47,656 bases of DNA from Bryobacterales bacterium (GTDB taxonomy: Bacteria; Acidobacteriota; Terriglobia; Bryobacterales; Bryobacteraceae), in contig JADLBD010000059.1 of the NCBI GenBank assembly GCA_020847975.1, positions 1 through 47,656 of the forward strand, read 5' to 3'. The translations under genes and the position numbers were made by a program. Positions 8,374 to 16,331 of the stretch are shown here, in pieces (position 1 is the first letter of the stretch; each line of letters opens with the position of its first letter). Below the pieces are notes generated by a model, which saw nothing but the letters and a program-made list of their open reading frames with translations, made no database searches and was not told where the DNA came from.

Positions 8374-11346
8374 TCAGTAAGCGCCGAAGAACACCTTCGT
8401 GGTGGCCTTGGCGAACCTGCCGCGCGAATCCGTTACGGTGAGTTCGAAGTTGTACTCACCGAAGGCGAGCGGCGAGAAGCGGACCGTGGGCGTAGCCGTG
8501 TCAGCGCCGAGCATCAGCTCCGGCTGCCGGCCAAGCGCGCGCCACGAGAATCCAATCACGAGGCCTTCCGGACTGATCGACTTCGAGCCGTCCAGCTTGA
8601 CTTCGTTGTTGGTGGTGACCTGGTTCGGACCTGCGTCAGCCACAGGACCGCCGCCGCCGCCCGGAGTCACCTTCACGTCCACGCTCGCAAGCGTCGAATT
8701 GCGGCGTCCGAATGCGCGGATGGTGTAGGTGGTGTCCACTCTCGGGTTGACCGTGACGTTGCCGTTAGCCAGCACCGTTCCGATTCCATCGATCGAGACG
8801 GAGGTTGCGCCTTCCGTCGTCCATGACAGGACAACCGGCGATCCGGGACTCGGAGAGACCGGCGGATTCGCCGCGAAGCTGAGGATGCGCACCGCCGGGA
8901 ATACGGTCACTGTCGCTTCGGCGGTAACCGTGCCGGCCGTGTTCCTGGCGGTGATGGTGTAAGTGGTGGTGGCCGTTGGCGACACGTTGGCGGATCCGGT
9001 CATAGGCTGATCGCCAAGACCGGTGATGGTGACGCTGGTCGCGTTCTCCACCTGCCACACCAGCGAGGACGTCTCACCCGCGACAATTTCCGCGGGAGCC
9101 GCGGTGAAGCGCACGATGCGCGGCATCGGAGGCGGATTCACCGACACGGCAACCTGCGCCGTCGTCTGGCCGAAGCGGTTGCGCGCCGTGAGGACGTACG
9201 TGGTGGAAGCCGTCGGCGTGACTACTTGCGACCCGCCTTGGGCCACTGCGCCAATGCCGCTGATCTCCACCTGGTCCGCATTCTCCGTCTGCCAGCTCAG
9301 CGTTGTGGACTGGCCCGAAGACAGCGTCATCGGCGAAGCCTGGAAGAAGATGATGCGCGGGTCGGCGCGCTGCACCGATACCGTCACGGTTTCACTCACT
9401 TCGCTGACCCTGTTCTTGGCGGTCAACTTGTAAGTGGTGGTCTGGTCGGGCGAAACGCTGGTGGAGCCGCTGCGCGGATCAACCTTGCCGATGCCGTCGA
9501 TGGTGACTTCCTCGGCGTTGTCCACGGCCCAGGTGAGTGTCGCCTGCTCGCCCGCCTTGATCACTTGCGGATTGGCGAGGAAGCGCAGGATGCGCACTTG
9601 CGGCGCGCTCTGCGTGGCGATGGTCACCCTGGCTACAGCCGAGGCGCCCTTGTCGTCGGTCACCGTCAGGCGGAACGTGTAGCGCTGCCCGTCACCCGCG
9701 TTGAACGTCGCCCTCGCGGTGTTGGCGCCCGACAGCGAAACCGCCGGACCTCCGGTCTGCGCCCACGCGAACGTGATGGGATCGCCTTCCGGATCATACG
9801 AAGCCGATCCGTCGAGAGTGATCTGGCCGGCGTTCACGCCGATCTGATCCTGTCCCGCGTCGGCGATCGGGGCCTCGTTGCCCGTGCGGATCTTGCGCGT
9901 AATCAGTTCATACCGCACGCGGGGAACATCCACCGGCACGGGATGATTCGCGGCCTTGTACTCCTTGGGGCGAAGGAAATTGCCGAGTTGAATACCGGCC
10001 ACCACGCGGCCGTTGTTTCCTGCTCCCAACATTGTTTCGTTCACGCCGCCTTCCAGCGTAAACGCCCAGTACTGGTTGAAGGGGAACACAAAGCGAAGCG
10101 TGCCGCCCGGCCGGTCGGCGTGGCCGAAGCTCTTCAAATAGCCGAGGTTGCCCTCGAGGTAAATATCCTTGTAGAGACCCAGGGTCGTCTGAGCGCCGAT
10201 CTGGTCCACCGCCTTGAGCAAGGTCTCCATGGTGATCGTGCGCGTCAGCGCCTCACGCCTCAGAACCGCATTATCGAGAAACGCTTTCGTCCCGAACACA
10301 CCCACCTTGCCGCGCCCGAAGATGTAATCCAACGTCATCGCAGCCTGGCCCAGTGTGCCGCCGCTCTTCAGATCCGTGATCTGCACGTTCTTGAAGCTGG
10401 TAAACAGACCGGCTTGGAAGTCCTTAAAGCGGTTCACAAGGCCGAGGTCGAACTGCCCTTCCTTGCGGTCCCGGAAATACATGTATTCGGCTTGGCCCTG
10501 AACCGCAAACTTCTCCTTGAACGGCGCAAAGTAACGGCCGCGTCCGGAGAACGTCAGTTTGCCTTCCGAATCGACCCCGGCATTCAGCCCGAGCAGGGCG
10601 AATCGCGGCATCTGGTTCTTCTTGATCGCCTCATCCGCGCTCTTCTCGGTAATCGAGGTGACATCGTTCGCCGAAAGCGGTTTCGGAAGGTTCTTGACGG
10701 ACTGGTCGGTCGAGGCCTGCGCCGACTTCAGAGCATCCACCTGCTTTTGAAGATCGTCGTTAGCTCTCTTCATGTCGCGCAGCATGTTGGCGATCTCATC
10801 GAGCCTGTCCAGGCGCTTGAGAATCGCGTCGCAGCACTCTTCCTGTTTCTTCTGCGCCGCGGCCAGGGCCTTTTGCAGGCCTTCGATGGCGTCGCCCATG
10901 CCCCCGTCTCCAACCACTTTTCCGCTAGGGTCGGTCACCGTGGCATTCACTCGCCGGTTCATGAACCGGGCTTCCGGAGAACGGCCGGAGACCTTCGGAA
11001 CGCGCTTGCCGTCCGAGGCGGTCTGAATCTGGCTGGGACTGGCGCCGTACTTTACCAGAAAGTTCTTCACGGCCTCCGCGCGCGCCGCCCCCAGTTTCTG
11101 ATTGAGGCGGTCTGATCCCCGGTCGTCCGCGTTCCCCACGAGTTTCACCTTGTAACCGGGGTTCTTCTTCAGCAGTTCCGCCATCCGCAAAAGGCTGGGA
11201 TAGCCGTCGGTCAATACGGCGGACTTGAATTCGAAGTTTACTTCCTCCCAATCGTCCTTCGAAGCCGTAGTGGACAAGCCCTGGGCGAAGGCCCCGGAAG
11301 CGAGGATTGAGGTGAGCAGTAGATGCGTCCACAACCTGCTATACAT
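8374..11346 (-). CDS. Large OmpA-family outer-membrane protein with PKD and Ig-like repeats
   Basis: The product has 990 residues with a Sec signal at 1-21. Residues 33-138 form an OmpA/Pal-like peptidoglycan-binding domain (GNADDRGSDRLNQKLGAARA, with RFMNRRV at its end). Residues 152-215 look like a coiled coil with a CC pair at 171-172. Residues 246-456 contain alternating beta strands (YMYFRDRKEGQFDLGLVNRF, LEGNLGYLKSF) compatible with a small outer-membrane barrel. A PKD domain follows at 493-578, then four similar Ig-like repeats (about 583-659, 662-737, 742-816, 818-894), each with a Trp and a TTTY or TTTYxI motif, and a last PKD-like domain at 899-988. OmpA domains normally sit C-terminal to a barrel; here the domain is N-terminal. 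A role in wall anchoring plus surface adhesion is likely but inferred. Confidence 0.88.
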   Translation of the reverse strand: MYSRLWTHLLLTSILASGAFAQGLSTTASKDDWEEVNFEFKSAVLTDGYPSLLRMAELLKKNPGYKVKLVGNADDRGSDRLNQKLGAARAEAVKNFLVKYGASPSQIQTASDGKRVPKVSGRSPEARFMNRRVNATVTDPSGKVVGDGGMGDAIEGLQKALAAAQKKQEECCDAILKRLDRLDEIANMLRDMKRANDDLQKQVDALKSAQASTDQSVKNLPKPLSANDVTSITEKSADEAIKKNQMPRFALLGLNAGVDSEGKLTFSGRGRYFAPFKEKFAVQGQAEYMYFRDRKEGQFDLGLVNRFKDFQAGLFTSFKNVQITDLKSGGTLGQAAMTLDYIFGRGKVGVFGTKAFLDNAVLRREALTRTITMETLLKAVDQIGAQTTLGLYKDIYLEGNLGYLKSFGHADRPGGTLRFVFPFNQYWAFTLEGGVNETMLGAGNNGRVVAGIQLGNFLRPKEYKAANHPVPVDVPRVRYELITRKIRTGNEAPIADAGQDQIGVNAGQITLDGSASYDPEGDPITFAWAQTGGPAVSLSGANTARATFNAGDGQRYTFRLTVTDDKGASAVARVTIATQSAPQVRILRFLANPQVIKAGEQATLTWAVDNAEEVTIDGIGKVDPRSGSTSVSPDQTTTYKLTAKNRVSEVSETVTVSVQRADPRIIFFQASPMTLSSGQSTTLSWQTENADQVEISGIGAVAQGGSQVVTPTASTTYVLTARNRFGQTTAQVAVSVNPPPMPRIVRFTAAPAEIVAGETSSLVWQVENATSVTITGLGDQPMTGSANVSPTATTTYTITARNTAGTVTAEATVTVFPAVRILSFAANPPVSPSPGSPVVLSWTTEGATSVSIDGIGTVLANGNVTVNPRVDTTYTIRAFGRRNSTLASVDVKVTPGGGGGPVADAGPNQVTTNNEVKLDGSKSISPEGLVIGFSWRALGRQPELMLGADTATPTVRFSPLAFGEYNFELTVTDSRGRFAKATTKVFFGAY

Positions 11347-11522
11347 TTTGGTAATGATTTCCTCCTGAATTCCTGTATTTCATATTCTCGCGCGCGCTGC
11401 CTGCCGGCGGCGCGCAGACACTCTACGCCGTTGCCCATGCGGAGAGGCTGTGCCGCTTCCACGCGTAGGGGAGAGCGTAATTATTTCTCACGGGGTACGG
11501 TAAAGTTTGCCGTGTTTCCCCC

Positions 11523-11549
11523 CGAGTAGCTACAGGACTGGACTACTCG
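11523..11549. repeat. 7-bp inverted repeat in the divergent region
   Basis: CGAGTAG (11523-11529) and CTACTCG (11543-11549) are perfect inverted arms around a 13-nt loop, placed about 180 bp from each flanking start codon. It could be an operator or an RNA stem; the arms are short enough that chance is possible. Confidence 0.4.
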
Positions 11550-11654
11550 ATATAGTTTAGCAATCTTCATGCCACAAACACGAACGGGTGGATGACAGCA
11601 AAATGTTCGTACCGGTACCTATAGGTATTCATCCGGACCTCGCAAGAAATCCCT

Positions 11655-11680
11655 GGAACTCATCGGCCGCCAAACGCGAA
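11655..11680 (+). promoter_or_regulatory. Possible ECF-type promoter before the sigma-factor gene
   Basis: GGAACT (11655-11660) matches the common ECF -35 core GGAAC. After 16 nt comes CGAA (11677-11680), a plausible but weak -10 element, about 50 nt before the sigma-factor ATG. Autoregulation is usual for ECF factors, but this call rests on a short match only. Confidence 0.3.
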
Positions 11681-11727
11681 ATACTAACAGGAAATGTCAC
11701 CGGCACGTCAGCAAACCGAAGGAGTTC

Positions 11728-12318
11728 ATGGGTCTCGAATCGCTCAAGGATGAGGCGCTGCTCCAGCGCGCGCGGAAAGGCTGTGAACCTTCCTTCACCG
11801 TTCTCTACCGCCGGCATCAGGGCAGAATCTATCGTTTCGCGCTGCAAATGTGCGGCAGCGCCCAGGTGGCCGAAGAAGTCACGCAGGAGGTGTTTGTGGC
11901 CCTTGTGGCGGAGTTGGATCGTTATGACTCAACCCGTGGGTCGCTTCTGCCCTATCTGATGGGCGTGGCCCGCAACCAGGTCTATCGCTGGCTCCGGCGC
12001 GAGCAGCCTTTTCTTCCCCTCGACTCCGGGGATGGCGAGGAAGCTTCGCTCCTGCCGGCGCCCGTGAATCTGTTGCGGGAGCTTACCGAGCGGGAGACCA
12101 TCCACTCCCTGCGCCGCGCCATCGAGGCTCTGCCGCCCGTCTATCGCGAAGTGGTGCTGCTCTGCGACATGGAGGAGATGGATTATTCGCAGGCGGCACA
12201 GGCCTTGGGTTGCGCCATTGGGACCGTGCGCTCGCGCCTCCACCGCGCCCGCGCCCTTCTCACGGAGAAATGGAGAGCCGAGCGGCGTCCGGCCGCTTCA
12301 GTAAAGGAACAGGGATGA
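11728..12318 (+). CDS. ECF-subfamily RNA polymerase sigma-70 factor
   Basis: The product has 196 residues and starts at an ATG behind AAGGAG. Region 2 (about 20-92) shows FTVLYRRHQGRIYRFALQM, AEEVTQEVFVAL and SLLPYLMGVARNQVYRWLRRE. Region 4 (about 126-180) shows ALPPVYREVVLLCDMEEMDYSQAAQALGC with the helix-turn-helix GTVRSRLHRAR. There is no region 3 or 1.1, as expected for the ECF subfamily. The stop overlaps the next gene's start by 4 nt (ATGA), and that gene encodes a ZAS-type anti-sigma factor, the standard arrangement. It should direct RNA polymerase to a small set of envelope genes, probably including its own unit. Confidence 0.95.
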   Translation: MGLESLKDEALLQRARKGCEPSFTVLYRRHQGRIYRFALQMCGSAQVAEEVTQEVFVALVAELDRYDSTRGSLLPYLMGVARNQVYRWLRREQPFLPLDSGDGEEASLLPAPVNLLRELTERETIHSLRRAIEALPPVYREVVLLCDMEEMDYSQAAQALGCAIGTVRSRLHRARALLTEKWRAERRPAASVKEQG

Positions 12319-13031
12319 ACTGTCAGGATTTTGCGGCAATCACGCGTGACTACGCGAGAGAGTGCTCGCATGAGGAGGGGATAGAGAAATGCATCAGCGC
12401 CTCCGCGCGCGAGCAAGCGCGCCGCCACCTCGCTGCCTGCGAACCATGCCGCCGGCGCCTCGAGGACGATGCCGCGCTCAGCGCGGCGCTGGCCATGGCG
12501 GCAAAGGAAAGCAGAACGCTCGAAGCCCCGCAGGCCGCGGAATCGGCCGTGCTCGAGGCCTTCCGCAAAACACGCCGCCCGCCAGGGATGCCGCTCCGCC
12601 CCGGGTTGTGGTGGGCCGCCGCCGTGGCTGTCCTGTGCCTGGCGGCATTCCTTTGGCCGCGCAACCGCCATCCACAAGCCGCCCTCCCCGAGGTGGCCTC
12701 CCGCCGCGCGCCGGTACAGGAGGCGGTCCAGCCCGCGGTGCCTCCCGCGCCCGAAACCCGGGTCCAACCCGCTTCCCCTGAGCCCGGAACAATACCCCGT
12801 TCTCGTCCCCTGGCGCGGCCGGAGGAAAACGTCACACAATTCATCCCGCTGCGCTATGGCAAGCCGGTGGAATCCGGCGAAACGCTCCAGGTGGTCCGTA
12901 TCACTCTGAGGCGCGCGGACCTCTTGCGCCTCGGGCTCCCGGTAGCCCCGGATGGCGGGTCCGGCCTGGTGAAGGCGGATGTGTTGTTGGGCGAAGATGG
13001 TTTGACCAAGGCGATCCGGTTTGTCTATTAG
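12315..13031 (+). CDS. Putative anti-sigma factor with zinc-binding HxxxCxxC motif
   Basis: The product has 238 residues. The start at 12315 overlaps the sigma-factor stop and is preceded by GGAACAGGG. The cytoplasmic N-terminal domain has H38, C42 and C45 in HLAACEPC, the ZAS zinc motif that clamps ECF factors. A single membrane segment lies at about 97-114 (WWAAAVAVLCLAAFLWP). A Pro-rich linker follows and then a C-terminal extracytoplasmic part with YGKPVESGETLQVVRITLRR and GLVKADVLLGEDG. The sensor part is not a family I can name. The pairing with the sigma factor makes the anti-sigma role likely; the signal is unknown. Confidence 0.85.
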   Translation: MNCQDFAAITRDYARECSHEEGIEKCISASAREQARRHLAACEPCRRRLEDDAALSAALAMAAKESRTLEAPQAAESAVLEAFRKTRRPPGMPLRPGLWWAAAVAVLCLAAFLWPRNRHPQAALPEVASRRAPVQEAVQPAVPPAPETRVQPASPEPGTIPRSRPLARPEENVTQFIPLRYGKPVESGETLQVVRITLRRADLLRLGLPVAPDGGSGLVKADVLLGEDGLTKAIRFVY

Positions 13032-13077
13032 GTCAGAATTTTTCCTACACTGTTCAATTGCAAGAAGGAGTAACTCG

Positions 13078-14046
13078 ATGAAGGTAACCACGATGTGGAT
13101 TTCACTGGCCGCTGCAGCGGCCCTGGCGCAGGAACCTCCCGATGTCCTGCGCCTGCACAAAATGAATTCCGAACAGATGACTTACATTGGCTCGGCCGGC
13201 GCCTCCTCCGCGGCGGCGGTGGCCTTTCTCGGAGCGGGCCCCGCCGACGGAAAGGTGGTGAAGAACGCCCCCTACACGGCGGAATCCACCACGGAGATGA
13301 CCCGCATTCTGGCCGACGGCACGCGCATCATCAACAAGAACACCTCCGTCATGGCCCGCGATAAGGAAGGCCGCACGCGCCGCGAACACACTCTCGGCGA
13401 CATTGGCCCCATCGCCAACAGCCCGGCCGCCGTCCCGCGGTTCGTCACTATCACCGACAATGTCGCCAGGGAGGTCTACATCCTCAACCTCACCGAGAAG
13501 ACCGCGCAGAGGGTGAAACTCGGCGAACCTCTGGTGTTCCGGCACGAATCGGGCGAGGGCAACACGAAGCGCATCATCGAGGAGCGCACGCAGATGAGGG
13601 TTCACTCTTCCACCGCCTCCGGTGACTTCTTCACCATGGCTGTTCCTCCACCCCCGCCCGGCGGACCCATGGTGGGCAGCTTCGCCATGCGCTTCGATGA
13701 AAAGAACGTGAAGACCGAAGACCTCGGCAAGCAGAACATGGAAGGAGTGCCGGTCACCGGCACCCGCACCACCATGACCATCCCCGAGGGCGAAATCGGC
13801 AATGACCGCCCTATCGTCTCCGTCTCCGAGCGATGGTACTCGCCCGATCTCCAGATGGTCATCTACTCGAAAACCAACGATCCGCAGTTCGGCGAATCCA
13901 TCTACCGCGTGTCGAACCTCAAGGTGAGCGAGCCGGATGCCGGTCTTTTCAGGATCCCGGCGGAGTTCAAAATTCAGGAACCGTCGAAAGAGCCGGTCAT
14001 CATGATGCGCGGCAAGCGCATCCCCGGCCCGAACGATCAGGATTAG
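13078..14046 (+). CDS. Secreted protein of unknown function, third gene of the sigma/anti-sigma unit
   Basis: The product has 322 residues. The ATG at 13078 follows AGAAGGAG and opens a short signal (MKVTTMWISLAAAAALAQ). The mature protein has TRIINKNTSVMARDKEGRTRRE, a TDNVAREVYILNL strand pair and a late block YSPDLQMVIYSKTNDPQFGESIYR. This resembles a family of acidobacterial exported proteins of unknown role that often follow ECF sigma genes; that family memory is general, not checked. It starts 46 nt after the anti-sigma gene and is followed by a strong terminator, so it probably belongs to the same transcript and could be an effector or a signal-modulating partner. Confidence 0.75.
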   Translation: MKVTTMWISLAAAAALAQEPPDVLRLHKMNSEQMTYIGSAGASSAAAVAFLGAGPADGKVVKNAPYTAESTTEMTRILADGTRIINKNTSVMARDKEGRTRREHTLGDIGPIANSPAAVPRFVTITDNVAREVYILNLTEKTAQRVKLGEPLVFRHESGEGNTKRIIEERTQMRVHSSTASGDFFTMAVPPPPPGGPMVGSFAMRFDEKNVKTEDLGKQNMEGVPVTGTRTTMTIPEGEIGNDRPIVSVSERWYSPDLQMVIYSKTNDPQFGESIYRVSNLKVSEPDAGLFRIPAEFKIQEPSKEPVIMMRGKRIPGPNDQD

Positions 14047-14069
14047 CGATAGAATTTGCAGAAGCAACC

Positions 14070-14096
14070 GGGCAGGCTCTCCGGCCTGCCCTTTTT
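14070..14096 (+). terminator. Rho-independent terminator of the ECF unit
   Basis: GGGCAGG (14070-14076) pairs with CCTGCCC (14085-14091) around an 8-nt loop and is followed directly by TTTTT (14092-14096). It lies 23 nt after the stop at 14046 and just before the next gene's ribosome site, so it marks the end of the sigma/anti-sigma/secreted-protein transcript. Confidence 0.85.
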
Positions 14097-14113
14097 ACCT
14101 GGGAGGTGACCAC

Positions 14114-16330
14114 GTGCTTCTGCGAATCTGCTGTGCCCTGTTTTTGGCCTGCGCCCTCATGGGGCAGGAACTGCCCGCCGTTTCCGGCGTCGAATATCAG
14201 CCCCTTGCCGCCCAGGTATCCCGCCTGCTCGAGGCCATGGACATGCTGGGAGAACCTCTCCCTCCGAAGGACGCCGCCGAGTTGAAGCGTCTTCTCACCC
14301 CTCCTCAGGACGGCTCCAAGGCAGTGGCCGCCATCCAGAACATTCTCGACAGGCATTGTTTGATCGGCGTCAACATCAATCCCGAAAGCCGCGTCAAAGC
14401 CCAACAGGGGCCTTCCCAGCCGGTGCTCGTCGAACAGGGTTGGCGCAGTTTCCTCGTGAAGGTCCAGAACGAAGCCGGCATCACCGCCGTGCTCAACGCC
14501 TCCAGCCCGAACGCGGGAATGGTCCCCAACGCCCCTCCCGGAGCCGATCAACGCCGCTGGATCGATCTCCAGATGTTCCACAAGCAGCCAATGAAGGAGC
14601 GGCTCTCCGGCCTCGAACTCGAGTATAAAATCCTTCAGCTTTACTCGAGCGTCGCCGGCAAGCGCGAAGCCAAACTCGTCTTCGATGTCGGCCAGGGCAC
14701 GCAGGATCTCGGCTTCCGCAGCGACGTCGATATCCTCTTCAACGCGCGCCCGGCCACGAAAGTCGCCCTCCGCGTCCTGGACTACGACGATACACCCACC
14801 ACCGGAGGCTTCCTCATTCGAGACACGCTGGAGCGCGTCTATCCGTCGCAAACCAAGCGCCTCGCCCCCGACTTCTTCTTCCACCCGCAGGTCTACCGCG
14901 CCAACGGCGAGTACCTCATGCTGCCTCCCGGCGATTACACGGTCGAGTACACTCGCGGACCCGAATACCTCAAGAAGACGCAGAAGCTGCACGTGGGTTC
15001 CGAGCCCATGACCATCACCTTCCGCCTCGAGCGCTGGATTGACCCGGCGAAGATGGGCTGGTTTTCGGGCGACCATCACATCCACGCCGCCGGCTGCGCG
15101 CACTACGAAAAGCCCACGGAAGGCGTCTATCCGAAGGACATGATGCGGCATGTGCTCGGCGAGGATCTGAAGATCGGCTCCGTCCTCACCTGGGGTCCCG
15201 GGTGGTATTTCCAGAAGACCTTCTTCGAGGGCAAGGACAACACAGTCTCGACGGAAGAAAACCGCATCCGCTACGACGTCGAGGTCTCCGGATTCCCGTC
15301 GAGCCACACCGGCCACATCTGCCTGCTCGGGCTCCATCAGCAGGATTATCCCGGAACGCGCCGCATTGAAGACTGGCCGAGCTTCGGCATCCCCATCCTG
15401 CGCTGGGCCAAGGAGCAGGGGGCCGTCACCGGCTATGCGCACTCCGGCTGGGGGCTCGCCTACAGGAAGGAACAACTGCCGACCCTCGAGATGCCGCCCT
15501 TTGACGGCATTGGAGCCAACGAATACATCGTCAGCGTCACCCTCGGCATCATCGATTTCATCTCCACTGTCGACACGCCCTACGTGAATGAACTCAACAT
15601 CTGGTATCACACGCTGAACGCCGGCTATCGCGCCCGCATCAGCGGCGAGACGGATTTCCCCTGCATCTACGGCGAGCGCGTGGGGCTCGGGCGAAGTTAT
15701 GTCCGCCAGACCCGGCTCGACTACCAGGACTGGGTGCGGGGCATCCGCGAAGGCCGAAACTACGTCTCGGACGGCCGCAGCCACCTGATGGGCTTCGCCG
15801 TCAACGGCGTCGAGATGGGCAAGGGCGACAGCGAACTGCGCCTTGCCGCGCCCGGCGCCGTCAGGATCACCGCGCAAGTGGCGGCGATGCTCGATCCGAA
15901 ACCCGACGAATCCTTCCGTCACAAGCGCTACGACCAAAAGCCCTACTGGGACCTGGAACGCGCCCGCATCGGCGATACACGCACCGTTCCCGTCGAACTC
16001 ATCGTCAACGGCGTGGCGGTGGACCGCCAGGTGATCGAAGCCGACGGAAAGATCCGCCCCATCACCTTCACCCATAAACTCGACCGCTCCAGTTGGGTCG
16101 CCCTCCGCATTCTCTTCTCCTCGCACACCAATCCCGTCTTCGTCACCGTGCAAGGCAAACCCATCCGCGCTTCTCGCGACAGCATCGAATGGTGCCTCAG
16201 AGCGGTTGATCAGTGCTACCAGCAGAAGGCCCCGCGCGTCCGTCTCGAGGAGCGGGGCGAGATGGAGCGCATGTATGAATCGGCGCGAAGAGCCTACCGC
16301 GCGCGCCTCGCGGAAGTCCCGGCGAATTGA
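14114..16330 (+). CDS. CehA/McbA-like PHP-fold metallohydrolase, secreted
   Basis: The product has 738 residues. The start is a GTG at 14114 behind a good GGGAGGTGA site, opening a signal peptide (about 1-18). Residues 20-310 are beta-rich with LFNARPATKVALRVLDYDD and DYTVEYTRGPEYL. From about 315 a PHP-like catalytic domain begins with GDHHIHAAGC, the metal-binding HxH signature, followed by further His/Asp-rich blocks (GYAHSGWG, SGETDFPCIYGE). Related CehA-type proteins are metal-dependent phosphoesterases or carbamate/ester hydrolases, but their substrates vary widely. The gene has its own start after a terminator and ends one base before the convergent ASST gene. Substrate is unknown. Confidence 0.85.
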   Translation: MLLRICCALFLACALMGQELPAVSGVEYQPLAAQVSRLLEAMDMLGEPLPPKDAAELKRLLTPPQDGSKAVAAIQNILDRHCLIGVNINPESRVKAQQGPSQPVLVEQGWRSFLVKVQNEAGITAVLNASSPNAGMVPNAPPGADQRRWIDLQMFHKQPMKERLSGLELEYKILQLYSSVAGKREAKLVFDVGQGTQDLGFRSDVDILFNARPATKVALRVLDYDDTPTTGGFLIRDTLERVYPSQTKRLAPDFFFHPQVYRANGEYLMLPPGDYTVEYTRGPEYLKKTQKLHVGSEPMTITFRLERWIDPAKMGWFSGDHHIHAAGCAHYEKPTEGVYPKDMMRHVLGEDLKIGSVLTWGPGWYFQKTFFEGKDNTVSTEENRIRYDVEVSGFPSSHTGHICLLGLHQQDYPGTRRIEDWPSFGIPILRWAKEQGAVTGYAHSGWGLAYRKEQLPTLEMPPFDGIGANEYIVSVTLGIIDFISTVDTPYVNELNIWYHTLNAGYRARISGETDFPCIYGERVGLGRSYVRQTRLDYQDWVRGIREGRNYVSDGRSHLMGFAVNGVEMGKGDSELRLAAPGAVRITAQVAAMLDPKPDESFRHKRYDQKPYWDLERARIGDTRTVPVELIVNGVAVDRQVIEADGKIRPITFTHKLDRSSWVALRILFSSHTNPVFVTVQGKPIRASRDSIEWCLRAVDQCYQQKAPRVRLEERGEMERMYESARRAYRARLAEVPAN

Positions 16331-16331
16331 G

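Larger units (their letters stand above)
11347..11727. other. 381-bp divergent intergenic region
   Basis: No open frame of coding character is seen between the OmpA-family gene (minus) and the sigma-factor gene (plus). The middle is noticeably more AT-rich than its flanks. It holds an inverted repeat at 11523-11549 and a possible ECF-type promoter at 11655-11680, listed separately. I recognise no known riboswitch class. Confidence 0.6.

Noticed and set aside
9226..11115. 629-residue open frame on the plus strand
   Set aside because: Antisense to the OmpA-family gene; no recognisable domain, ribosome site or start context.
11347..11727. Cyclic-di-GMP or other known riboswitch in the divergent region
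   Set aside because: Key conserved blocks were looked for on both strands and not found.
12183..13160. 325-residue minus-strand frame
   Set aside because: Spans the anti-sigma gene and both neighbours; no support.
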